From Anisakis pegreffii (taxonomy: Eukaryota > Nematoda > Chromadorea > Rhabditida > Anisakidae), in contig JAPYMA010000337.1 in NCBI GenBank assembly GCA_035041965.1, positions 18,501 to 82,500 on the forward strand: 64,000 bases of DNA. The letters run 5' to 3'. The notes below the pieces were generated by a model. The model saw only the letters and a list, made by a program, of their open reading frames with translations, made no database searches and had not been told where the DNA came from. Positions 1 through 11,929 of this stretch are shown here, piece by piece. Positions within the stretch are counted from its first letter, which is position 1. Every line of letters starts with the position of its first letter. The translations under genes were made by a program, and so were the position numbers.

Positions 1-1420
1 GGATGAATTATTGCATTACTCACTGATAGCGTAACTTAAATGTTTGAGCGAACAACGATTTCTGATACTTACAATAAGAGGATCTTCGTGCATCCGCGAA
101 CTATTCGTTCGATTCACTGAAAAACATCCTTCCGGGGCTGTTTCAGGTTTTAGTGATTCTGTACTTCTTCAGTATTTGATTTTAATCGAAAGGCGTCTCT
201 CTAGTAACTATTCCTCAAACTGTAGAGGTATACTTCGTCAGCTGAATTTTGTAAAATTATGCTACTCACTTTTAAATTACTGGAAGTGAGCGTTTCGTGT
301 GAAACTTATTGCCACTTTTCTTGTAGTTTAAGATCGATTTGAGTTAAACAGCGCAAAATACTCACCTAAGTGTTCAAAGATGGACGTAAGGATCGCCGCG
401 GTTTACGCTCTATAAATTGCTCTAGTCAGTTATAATTACTATGAACATGCCGATCAATCGTGAAAAGTTTGGTGATGTAATAGATTCGCTCAGCTACATG
501 AGATACCTTTAGAAATTTAAAAGTATTTATGCAACTAAGTATTACCTAACGACGACAAATACACTTTTCTGATAGCAGGGAATCTATTCTATTAGACCGT
601 ATGAAGAAATCATTATAGTCGAGGGAAAAGCTGAGGACACAAGTACCTTGAAAATGGTACTCAAGACATTCTCATAATAGCGCAACATTGATTAATATGG
701 TGCTGAAATGTAAAGGCTTTGTCAGCATACTGAATTCGCTCAGCCGTATGAATCACGTTGAGCAATTTAGCTGTATCTGTGGAATTTGGCATTACTCATC
801 AATAAAATGAATAGGAACGAATCTGTTCCATTCGATGATGCTCAATCATGAAGAAATTATAAGGTCCTTACTTCACGAAGATGAACTTTCGAATTGCCTG
901 AAGAGATGTACTGCATGAATGATGATGGAATGTGCGAGTAACTAGCATTATTAGCTAGAATAAGCATTTGTGAAATTCATTTCATATACATTAAAATTTG
1001 CAGGGTTGTTTGAGTAAGAATTATGCTTTAACGATTAGTTGTTGTTTGCGTTGCGCTGATTTCGTATGGAACATATCTGAAATGAGCGAAACTCTTTCCT
1101 TTGCAAATAATTGAACTGTTTTACTAACGTCTTTTAATTGTGCAGTGAATGGTTTGTGCAAATACAATTGAAAACATTTACGGTAAATAAAGAGGAATTA
1201 AGTAGTATCTCTCCATTACTCCCAAAAAGAAGTCTGTCCACTTCTTTGTCGGCCTTTGTACACGTCCGAAGAAAAAGTTTATTCCTCAAGAGTGACGATC
1301 TTTGAATTGTGTCGCGTTTGACACACGAATAACTGAGCTCATTTTGCACAACTTGTGCTCGCAAGCAGATCTACGATTCAACGTGATTTGATTGGATTCA
1401 TACGAACAATTCGCTTGCAA
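1..1420. other. Upstream region of the Kunitz/lustrin gene, no gene seen
   Basis: No open frame here has recognisable protein features or consistent splice signals. The longest frames (44-289 on plus, 1134-1364 on minus) have no family resemblance. The stretch presumably holds the 5' flank and promoter of the secreted Kunitz/lustrin gene whose coding start is at 1421. I could not pick out a specific regulatory element. Confidence 0.5.
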
Positions 1421-4400
1421 ATGCCGCTCAAGCATACAATATCGCTTGTCTTTTTATTTTATATTTCCCTGATGCTTTCGAGTATGTCAATTTTGAATGT
1501 TAATGCTCAACACGGTACTGTTGGACGACCATGTGAAGTGTCAACTGATTGTGGAACTGGTAATTATTGTGCTGGTAACAAGCGATGCGATTGTTTGACA
1601 ACTTATGTTGAGATTGACTCGTACTGTTGGAGAAGTGAGTAATTTACGGTGGCCATTAATTCATTCAAAATTCGATATCGATATAATTCAGGCGTCGACA
1701 CAACGATTTCCTTCACATACTTCAAGCTCATCAGTTCACTACCACTATAATTAATGAAAGTTTCATTTAAAAGTAATCATTTGCAGAGATCAATCCTGGT
1801 GAGTCAGGTTGTACGCAGAATCGGCAGTGTGAAGCTGTATGGCCAGGTGCCTATTGTAGAGCAGGCGAGTGCCGATGTGCCAATAATCAACCTCCGTTCC
1901 GGTAAAATGATGTTACTTGAGCACGGTTATTAGAAACTTTCATTTGACACATTACACTCTAGGCACATTGAGAGCTGATCCATCTTAACATATTTCAATA
2001 TGTTTCACCAGAGAATAACAATTGCAATACTGTAATGAAGATGTTGAGGACGCGCGATGGTCTTGTTTGTCTCAATTATGGCTTCTGTCCTTTGAATGGA
2101 AATAATCCGAAATTTCGTATCGATAATCAAGTACAGCAGTGCTATGGAGGTGCAGATGCGACCTGTGAAGCAATTGGGGCACTTGCATACGATTGCATTT
2201 GTGACAGTGAAGATTGCACAGTGAACAATCCGATCAGTTTTTGTTGTCCTTCAAGAGGTCCTTTCCATTTTACGTTCTCTCATCAAAAAATTCGATCCAA
2301 AAGCATTATGATTTCATCGTTTCATTGATTAATTTATGTCACTGATCAAATGGAATGTGTTCTCCATGAAGAATTCAGATGAAATTTGTGTTTATTTACA
2401 TGTGACGTTGGAGTGATGAGAAAATTACTCACGATGAGGTTCTCGATTTAGAGCGGATCCGAAAGTGTTATCGTAGGATCAGTTTTGAGGATCAATTTTG
2501 CGAAATTTGCAAAAGATATCTGTTCAATAGCCGTGCAAGTTATCAAAGCTGATTACTTGAGTATTTTGATCAACTAAGTATTTTTGAAGTGAATGTCAAT
2601 AGTTTTATTACAGCGTTTGCATGCATTCAACCACCAAATGAGGGTTATGCTCCACCAGGCGGTGGTACACCGCTGAACCATTGGTACCATGATCCGATAA
2701 CCGGTGAATGCAGAGAACTGAAATATCAAGGATCCGGTGGGAATGCAAACAATTTCCAAACTAAAGATCATTGTGAGAGTTATTGCAAACAAAGTAAGTT
2801 AGCAACCGCTTATTGTTCACTTGTCCACTTCCTTACTTGTGTTGTGCATTCAAGTGAATTTCAAAAATGCTACACGAAGTGCGATAGATCAGTTCATGCA
2901 ACTATTCACTACTTACACGAGACAAATGCTCGGTGCAAATATCGTAAAGTATTGCGGATTGTGTGTTTTGTTAAGGTGAAAAAGGTTTTTGTTTAAACAC
3001 AAAATGAAATGAATGAACACTCTCAAACAAGAATTTCCGAATGGCGACAACGCATTTGTTGAGTAAATATTTATTTATGCAAATCATATCGATTGAACTT
3101 CGACCCGGAAACGAGCTTTGTCCCGATCAAACATTGCTTTTTGACGTTTTGAATACAGCTAACATAACTTAATCACGTTTGCGTCTGAGAGGGATTAGAG
3201 ATACTTCGTTGTGGCTATGAATCCTAGCGATGGCGGTGAACTTCAGTGAAATCATTATGACCAATTTTTGAACAATTGGTACCATGAATAGCACCATACA
3301 GTGCAATGTGTAAATTTTTACATCATGGGATTTTTTACTTGGTGAATTTATTACCTAGCAATTGAAGAGGGATCGCATTGTGATCATGCAATTAATAAGG
3401 CATCTAAGAAAGATTGATACACTTATGAGATGCGATCCAGATGAGGACTAAGTTTCCGTTGTATTCATCGAATTTCACCATGTAAATCCTCAGCCCTATC
3501 GAAACTCAACAGAAACAGTTCTTGGAGGGGCATGTTGAATCTTAAAAATCATCAATCAAGCAAGACTCAGTATTGAAATTTTCAAATCGGATTCAAACAT
3601 CTTTCAAGTAATTTATCGAATAATATGAAACATTGATAAATGCTCCAATGGAACAAAAAAGTCGAAAGCTTGTAGTTTCAATTAATTTTTTAAGCTTGTA
3701 ATCGTGGTCTGCCGCTTTATCGAGACCGAACTACTGGCGTGAAGCAAGAACCAGTTCATTGTCAAGGAAACGATAATGAATGCGACAGTCCAAATTATAG
3801 TTGCACAACAATGGGAACACTCCAACAATGTTGTCCTACCTACTGTAAGCGTTTTTCGTTTTTCCCTCCTTATAAAAATTTTTTACAGTTATTTCGCTTG
3901 GCGATATTTAACTAAGAATGAAGAATCCATCGGAACGAAACATTCTTTAGGGTGGAAGGAAATTGTATATCAAAAATTAAATAATCAAAGATATTGGCTT
4001 TGATATGATCAACACAATGGACAATCGAATGCTGAATGAGTCAGAAGTCGCTACTAAGAGTACTATATTTGAAATGTTTCAGTACATGTATGTTCGAGAA
4101 ACGGTGCAATTCCAACAGAGGTCTACAATACAGCCGGTGGCATTCCGTCCGAATACTTCGATGTTGGCATTCCAGATGGTTCTGGGAATACCTATCCACG
4201 CTTCTATTATGACTCAAGAGAGGGACGTTGTATTCAGTTCTCGGTGGGTGTTTAGTATTTTTATTGAGAGCTACCTGAAGCATTATCATTTTAGGTTTGT
4301 CAAACGTTTACTTTCCACTATCATTCTCATTGTTAACTTTTCATAAGTCTTCATCCTCAACTAATTCATTTTCAGTATCTCGGACAAGGTGGCAACTTCA

Positions 4401-7400
4401 ATAATTTCCTCTCGCAAGATCATTGCGAAAAATTCTGTTCCCGAAGTGAGAGAAGTTTCGATTACCTGTCATTTTTATACTCTGATTGATCATTTTGAGA
4501 AAGTAAAACTGGATTAATTAACAGTGGATGAATGATGATGTTCTAGTTTTGTGCGGGGCAGGTGAACCGTTGAAGGATAGCAGTGGCGAACATAATATGG
4601 ACTGTTCACCAACTGGCTCGAGCGCTAATATGTGTCCTTCCACTCATAGTTGTGAGCCAACATCTGATTCAAGAACATTTAGTGGTGTTTGTTGTCCTCG
4701 TCCTCAGTGAGTTACTCAATTTCAATTACTTACTCATTTACTCGTTTAATTTAATCTTTTATTTTTTTGAAATTTAACTCGCACATAATTTAATTCGCAT
4801 GCTCGTTTAATTTAATCTTTCTAGTCATTCGCACATAATCATCTGTTCAAAAAAATTATCGACAAAATTTTGAAATGCGTGAAATTTTGAGATAACAATT
4901 CATTTTTGGTGGAATGTTGAATTTTAAGCACTCGTAATCTTTTCATCTCTTCATAACTGAACAAGCTGCATAATTTATGGGAATTGATGACGACATTGGA
5001 CTGATAAAATTCTCTTCGGTGAGAGCAAGTTGAAGTTTGTTTACAGGTATGTATGTAAATTACCGCGTGAACAAGGCAATTGCGGCACGTATAGTAATCG
5101 ATGGTGGTTTAACGCAAAAACTGGCAACTGTGAAGAATTCATTTATTCGGGTTGTCAGGGCAATGCCAATAATTTTGAATCCTACAAGGAATGCCAAGAC
5201 TACTGTCGTGATGCTAGAAGTGAGCGATCTGATTTTAACATTGTTAATATCAAGCAAAAAAAAGAACTGTTACATCGCTCAGAAATCTTACAAAGTTTTC
5301 AGTTACTGAAAGCCATTAGTTATATTGGTCCTTCCTTAAGAGAGCAAAAGTTTTGAGAAGAGTAATGAAGGAACTTCAGGTGAACCACAGTGCATTCAAG
5401 GTACAGCACTGACAGATACGAATGGTAACTTTATTATCTGTAGCGGTTCAACGTCTACAACAGTCACATGTCCGGCGAATCATTACTGTTATTACGATGG
5501 TCATACGTATGGATGTTGCCCAACACAAGGCATGCAACAAGCAGTTTAAATTCACTTCATTAATCACAATCATATCCGAATGAAATATGATCTGTTTTCA
5601 GTGAACATACACCTCTGTAATAGAACTGAATGAGCATTAAACAACTTTTGAATGCTCATATTGAAGTGTAGTATGTTGATCGCATGAGCCTGTATGCAGA
5701 TCGTATTTCAGCTCACACATGTGCACTGTCTTACAAAAGTGGTTCAACGTGTGGTCCAGCCGTAACAAGATGGTATTATGATGCACCAACACGTGCATGC
5801 CAAACGTTTTCATTTGATGGATGCGATGGAAATTCGAATAACTTCGCGACGCAGCAAGATTGTAAAGACTATTGTCGGGTTGAAAGCTGTCCCGATGGAG
5901 GCGAAGTTTGTCACTGTTTATTACGTCCGTCAATAATTCCAGCCTATGAATGACATGTTTCAGGAGCGATTGAACTACAATTTGCGTCAGGCAATAGATA
6001 CGCTAAATATTGCAAACGATGCAGAGCATTTCAATGAAGTGTAAAAGTTTGATAATATTATATGATTGTACTCAAGGTTTGGAAGGAACTAAACGGTGCA
6101 GCACGAGTTTGCGCAACAAATCGTCAATGTCCATCGACGCATTACTGCACTCCAGTAACCACATGGACAGGCACTGTCTATCAGACCAAGTCATTATGCT
6201 GTCCATCCAAGAATTTCGTATGCAGTCAACCTCGTGATAGTGGTGTTCGATGCAGTTCAGCTCGTATCACACGTTATTATTTCAACGCTGATACGAAAAT
6301 GTGTCAAACATTCCAATATAATGGATGTGAAGGTTATTACTGATTAAGTTCTAACTTCACTATTTCCTTTACCTGATTCGACATTTCATTCAACGTCGTA
6401 ACGATAGACAATAGTTACTGTATATACTGGATCCTTATAAGTAAATAACATAGGCAGTGTATGGTAGAATCGCTAGAATGTCTTTCTGATTTCTGTTTCA
6501 CCATATCATATGTACTGGTAAAGTTGGAAAGAACGCAACAATAACAAGCAATTTTTATAGGGAACCGTAATAATTTCGCAAGCCAAAAGGCCTGTCAAAA
6601 TTATTGCCTTAGCGAAGCGTGTCCGCCAGGAACAGTGGTGGCCAAAGAATCAGATGCATCTCGTTTGCAGCAGTGTTCGAATCCTGGTGGATCAGGAAAG
6701 GTTTCGGGTGGCTGTCCGGATGGCTATAGGTGTTACAACAGCCCACTTCTTGAACAGAACGTGTGCTGTGGAGCGTCTAGTGACTTGCAGTGTAATAACA
6801 TATTAACCACAATCAGTCAAAATTACTAAATGAATTGTTTTACGATAAGATTGAAACAAACATTCCAACGGAACTGTTCGTTTACTGCTCACAATGAATA
6901 GCATTTCGGTGACAGATCAAGTGACAATTACATTAACATAGTTGATTTGATGTGATTTCAGTATTATGCCCAGCTAAATCAATGCCTTTCATATCGGCAC
7001 TTTCCCTTCAACCGATGCAATGCACACCAAATGTTGATGATTCCTGTCCAGGCAATTTCTTCTGTTGGTTCTCTGCATCTGCAAGCTCATTTTATTGTTG
7101 CAAATCACCTGAATCGTTCGATACTGGATGTTAGTGACCTTCAGTATGCCAGTTGAATGTAGTTTTTTTGCAATATGCAGATTGCTGAAGTACTACACAT
7201 CTGATTAGCGTTAAGTTTTTATTGTAATTTTACAGACTGTCCTCCTCAGCTGGTACCAATACCAGGTGAAAGCGGTACACAGTATCGCTATTGCAGTCCA
7301 TCAGCACCAATATCCGATTCTCTTCAAGGCTGTGGTACTAATCGACATTGTCAATTTTCTAGTAATCTAGAGCGCTACATTTGTTGTGGATTAGAGAGTG

Positions 7401-8379
7401 ATGTTAAATTACCCAGTATGTCCGATTATCTTCATTATCTATAAAATTTATGATCATTGTTGTTATCTATTAGGAGTGCAGTTTTGATGATTCGCTCAAT
7501 CAATTATTCCTCAAAGAAATGTTATTCGGCCTGTTAATTGGGATATGTATGAGCGGTTTGAATTGCTTTTGAGATCGTAATGGCCATTTGAATTTTGTTG
7601 CATATTTTCATTTTGCATTCGTTTACTTCAATCGTCATTGGAATGTGACATGCAATGCTGGCATATTCATTCAATAGCAGCTGATTGCTGTTCATGTTGA
7701 GCAGCGTTCATTTATTTGTACAACACGCTGAAATATGCTGAATTCATGCAACTTTCCGAATGTACCTCATGAATGCTGCTCATCTTACAGATATCTGTCC
7801 ACCGCAACCAGCAAATCTTGAGCCAGTTGAATTAGCCGGCAGTTATCGCTTGTGCAATCCACATGCACGCACTGGCACATCACATTCATGTTCTGACAAT
7901 TCGGCATGCCTCTACACTGGTACTGAGAATGGCTTCATTTGTTGCAAAGTAAGGTGTCATTGATCCATTTTAATGTCGGTGGGTTGTGAGATTCATCAGC
8001 AATTTATTGCGATTGTCACTCAGCAACTCTCTTAGCAGCAATCTCGAAATTTCAACAAATTTCATGGCGAAGGAAATTCTTCACATGAAATTTCGATTTT
8101 TGTTTGCAAATTTTTGACAAAAATTCATAAATTCAGATACAGCACCCATCATCGGATCCATCCGTTCCTCCACCAGTGCTGGTTGCTAAGAATCACAGCT
8201 CGGAATGTGACGGTCAGCCAGGTTATGCACCAGTCATCAAATCGGGTGATCCCATATCGTGTCCCGGAACGACTGCTAATTCCAGATGTGATATTGCCGG
8301 TCCATCATCAAAATGTTTATGGTCATCAAAGTTTTCAAAATATATCTGTTGTGCGCCTGGAATCCAAATCACACTTTGA
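1421..8379 (+). CDS. Secreted multidomain EB/lustrin/Kunitz protein (17 exons)
   Basis: Probable extracellular or cuticle-associated protease-inhibitor-like protein of the nematode lustrin/Kunitz class, about 1,010 residues. Exons: 1421-1634, 1787-1901, 2012-2257, 2614-2793, 3695-3844, 4083-4243, 4376-4445, 4547-4706, 5047-5219, 5380-5529, 5712-5905, 6077-6332, 6561-6779, 6962-7129, 7236-7415, 7791-7948, 8137-8379. A hydrophobic signal peptide (about 30 residues, from the ATG at 1421) precedes a Cys-rich EB-like module. Lustrin modules, each ending in a Cys-Cys pair, then alternate with five Kunitz domains (exons 4, 6+7, 9, 11, 12+13), followed by about five more lustrin modules. Kunitz 3-5 have all six cysteines; Kunitz 1 and 2 lack the second and fourth. 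Residues after the second cysteine are Gly, Gly and Ser, so trypsin inhibition is not expected. All junction phases match except intron 2, and intron 10 appears to use a GC donor. AATAAA lies at 8493. Resembles MLT-11/papilin-like proteins, but orthology is not assigned. Confidence 0.85.
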
Positions 8380-8659
8380 TGGCTGATTGTATTAAAAAGT
8401 TCAGTAATGTCGTCATAATAACCAGTTCATTTGTGGGCTCGCTTCAGCGACAATAACGCAACCTCATTCTGTATTTATGATTTTTTCCCGTCAATAAATC
8501 TGTTTTCCTCTAAAAATTACTCATCAATAGAGCACAAAAATTGTTTGTTACCATAACATCAGCCGTTACATTTAAAAATCAACTAGTACCATTAAGCAAT
8601 AACGTCCTCGTTTGAGTGCTATTATGTGCCTATCATTTACAAATACAAAATCATTCGAG

Positions 8660-9079
8660 GATTTTGCCTAGTTCAAAAGTTATAGGTTAATTTTTAATAC
8701 TATATCATTCAACTGAGTAATCGCCAAGCCCTATATCATGTGTACCGCATTCGATCTACCAGTGTGCTCGGATTTGATAAGTAAGGTTATAATCTGTTGA
8801 TATCGTTGAATAGCTGAGATTCTCAGCTTTCAGAATTATATACATGTTGTCGAGCGATTTTGCCTACTTCAAAAGTTATAGGTTAATTTTTAATACTATA
8901 TCATTCAGCTGAGTAATCGCCAAGCCCTATATCATGTGTACCGCATTCGATCTACCTGTGTGCTCAGATTTGATCAGTAAGGTTATAATCTGTTGATATC
9001 CTTGAATAGCTGAGATTCTCAGCTTTCAGAACAATAGATATGTTGTTGAGCGATTTTGCCTAATTCAAAAGTTATAGCT
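8660..9079. repeat. 196-bp tandem repeat, two full copies plus a truncated third
   Basis: A unit beginning GATTTTGCCTA starts at 8660, again at 8856 and again at 9052, giving an exact period of 196 bp. Copies 1 and 2 differ at only a few positions. The third copy is cut off after about 28 bp where the TG-rich microsatellite begins. Each full copy contains the near-palindrome AGCTGAGATTCTCAGCT. No coding potential is seen. Confidence 0.9.
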
Positions 9080-10260
9080 TATGCATGTGTGTATGTGTGT
9101 ATATGTGTATATGTGTGTATGTGTATGTGTGCATGTATGTATGTATGTGTGTATGTGTGTATTTATGTGTGTATGTATGTGTGTATGTGAGTATATTTGT
9201 GTATGTGTGTATGTGTGTATATGTGTGTATGTGTATGTGTGTATATGTGTGTATGTGTATGTGTGTATATGTGTATATGTGTGTATGTGTATGTGTGTAT
9301 ATGTGTATATGTGTGTATGTGTATGTGTGTATATGTGTATATGTGTGTATGTGTATGTGTGTATATGTGTATATGTGTGTATGTGTATGTGTGTATATGT
9401 GTATATGTGTGTATGTGTATGTGTGTATATGTATATGTGTGTATGTGTATGTGTGTATATGTGTATATGTGTGTATGTGTATGTATGTATATGTGTATAT
9501 GTGTATGTGTATGTGTGCATGTATGTGTGTATGTGAGTATTTATGTGTGTATGTATGTGTGTATGTGAGTATATGTGTATGTATGTGTATGTGTGTACAT
9601 GTATGTACGTGTGTATATGTGTATATGTGTGTATATGTGTATGTGTGCATGTATATATGTATGCGTGTATGTGAGTATATGTGTATGTATGTATGTGAGT
9701 ATATGTGTATGTGTGTATGTGAGTATATGTATGTGTGTATGTGAGTATATGTGTATGTGTGTATGTGAAAATATGTATGTGTGTATGTGAAAATATGTAT
9801 GTGTGTATGTGAGTATATGTATGTGTGTATATGAGTATATGTGTATGTATGTATGTGAGTATATGTGTATGTGTGCATGTATATATGTATGTGTGTATGT
9901 GAGTATATGTGTATGTATGTATGTGAGTATATGTGTATGTATGTATGTGAGTATATGTGTATGTGTGTATGTGAGTATATGTATGTGTGTATGTGAGTAT
10001 ATGTATGTGTGTATGTGAAAATATGTATGTGTATGTGAGTATATGTATGTGTGTATATGAGTATATGTGTATGTATGTGTATGCGCGCATGTGTGTATAT
10101 GTACATGTGTATAGTATGTTTTTGTGCATGTGTGTACGTGTGAATATGTATATGTGTGCATGTGTGTATATGTATGTGTGTATATGTCTGTATGTGTTTA
10201 TGTGTGCACATATGTCTGTGTGTGTTTTTGTGTATGTGTTTATGTGTGTGCGTATGGTTG
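9080..10260. repeat. Complex TG/TATG/TGTA microsatellite, about 1.2 kb
   Basis: Nearly uninterrupted alternation of purine and pyrimidine made of TG, TATG and TGTGTATG units, with higher-order blocks of about 40 bp (9230-9480) and GTATGTGAGTATATGT-type blocks (9660-10070). The long open frames on both strands across this stretch are a by-product of a repeat lacking stop codons and are not genes. It sits directly against the truncated third copy of the 196-bp tandem repeat. Alternating Pu-Py tracts like this can form Z-DNA and are prone to length change. Confidence 0.97.
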
Positions 10261-11929
10261 AAGGTTGTGATCAGTATTGGAGAATTGTGCAAAGTCAAAT
10301 GAATCAAAAAGAATTAAATGGAAATTTTAATAGAACCAAAAAATGAGGCAAATCAACATTCGAGGACAGAAAGGTGAAATGAACAAGAGTTTTGTGCGGG
10401 TTTCGAGAAGTGGATATTTGTTTAATGATACTGTGCATGTGCTGTGTTTAGTTAACAATGTATGTACGTTAACAAACAAACAACAATGACTACTTGACGC
10501 ATGCTTTTTGAAGGCATGTGTCTTACTGCAAGTATGGATCTGTCAATATATCTATCTATCTATCTCGTAAACTACATCCATTCCCGATCTCCCTATTCAT
10601 CGCAAAACAGTGGCAGTTGTCTTGTTTCTATCGATTTGTTGCAACTCTATGGAATGAATGCTATAAGCGTTACCGCTAGCACATCACAACAATCGCCTAT
10701 GCGTGAGCCGCATCCTGGAAATACGCCAAGCACAAACAAGTCATCCATCCATCTATTTCGATGCTTTTACTGGGATGCATCTCGAGGATAGTTGGTAATG
10801 TGCGGGCGAGTGTATGACATACATGCATGTATAAACAACATTCGTCGTATATGTGTGCATGAACGTGGTCAATGTCGCGCTATGATTTGAATGCATATGA
10901 AATCACCTAAATGATGTTTATTCCATGCTATTTACTGCTTCACTCAGTCAATTGCACATTTACGTACCTTGCATTAAACTCTTGATCAATTTCATTTCAA
11001 TTTCATTTCTATCACATAGATCACTACTGTTTTCGTTTGCAGTCTGTTACCGTTCAATTAATCCACCTTGGGGATTCGCTTTTAACTTGCCTTGTTTAGT
11101 GACTTACCCAGTCCGAGTATAACAACACTTGAAGTCTTTGCATAACGGAAGCGAGGGACAACCTTTTGAATGAGAATAGAATGAATGGTAAAAGTAAAAG
11201 GACTGATGTGATATTTCACTCATGACAAGAATCGGCTATTCGCTATTTCCTTATTGACAGCGGGATAGCGCGCTACCTTTTCCATATAGCAGATATTTGT
11301 AGCGAAATCTTCCACTACATCAATTTTTTTAATGTCATAAAATCGTGAAAATTTGCGTGACTTTCTTTGGCTAGCGTTTGAGCAAGGCACTTTTTTTGAG
11401 ACTTCCGCTAAGTCGTTACTTTTCATGTGCAAGTGGAATGTTTATTTTTCTCAACATCAAGAAACATATTTTCGCTCTATCACTGATGAGTGCGCAGTTC
11501 AAATTTCTTGTACTTTTACTCGTCTTAACGGGTCAGAGTTGAATTTTCAATCGTATCTCGAATACTCGCTATAAGTATACCACTAGCACTCGGTTTGAGA
11601 TCCCTGAGCTGTGTGACATCAAATGAACTAGGCGACAGTGCAATGATGCTTTCTTCATTTTTGTTCGCGCTAGGAAAGGATATGAATGATATTTTTATGC
11701 ATAATAATGTGCAGTAAAGTTCGCTGGGAATGATTACAATATGCGAATGTACTGAACCAACTGCTGCTGAGGAAGAGAGAAGGGTTGAAAAAAAAGAGGA
11801 AAAAAAATCAAATTATATACATTGCCATACAGGGAGAACGATATCAAGTGTTTTAGTCGTATGATACCTGAATCAATAAAATGGGAATGAATAAAATTAG
11901 CTGGGTAAAGAACCTTCTTCTTTCGATTT
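10261..11929. other. Intergenic, no gene seen
   Basis: Contains a short TATC run at about 10549-10565 and AT-rich unique-looking sequence. No frame shows a recognisable protein, and the small frames at 10501, 10925 and 11353 have no domain features. The distal end merges with the decayed reverse transcriptase on the minus strand. Confidence 0.5.

Noticed and set aside
9065..10307. Very long open frames on both strands (up to 411 codons) with His/Thr/Tyr or Val/Cys/Met repeats
   Set aside because: They translate the TG/TATG microsatellite, which lacks stop codons in several frames; composition is pure repeat and no gene signals exist.
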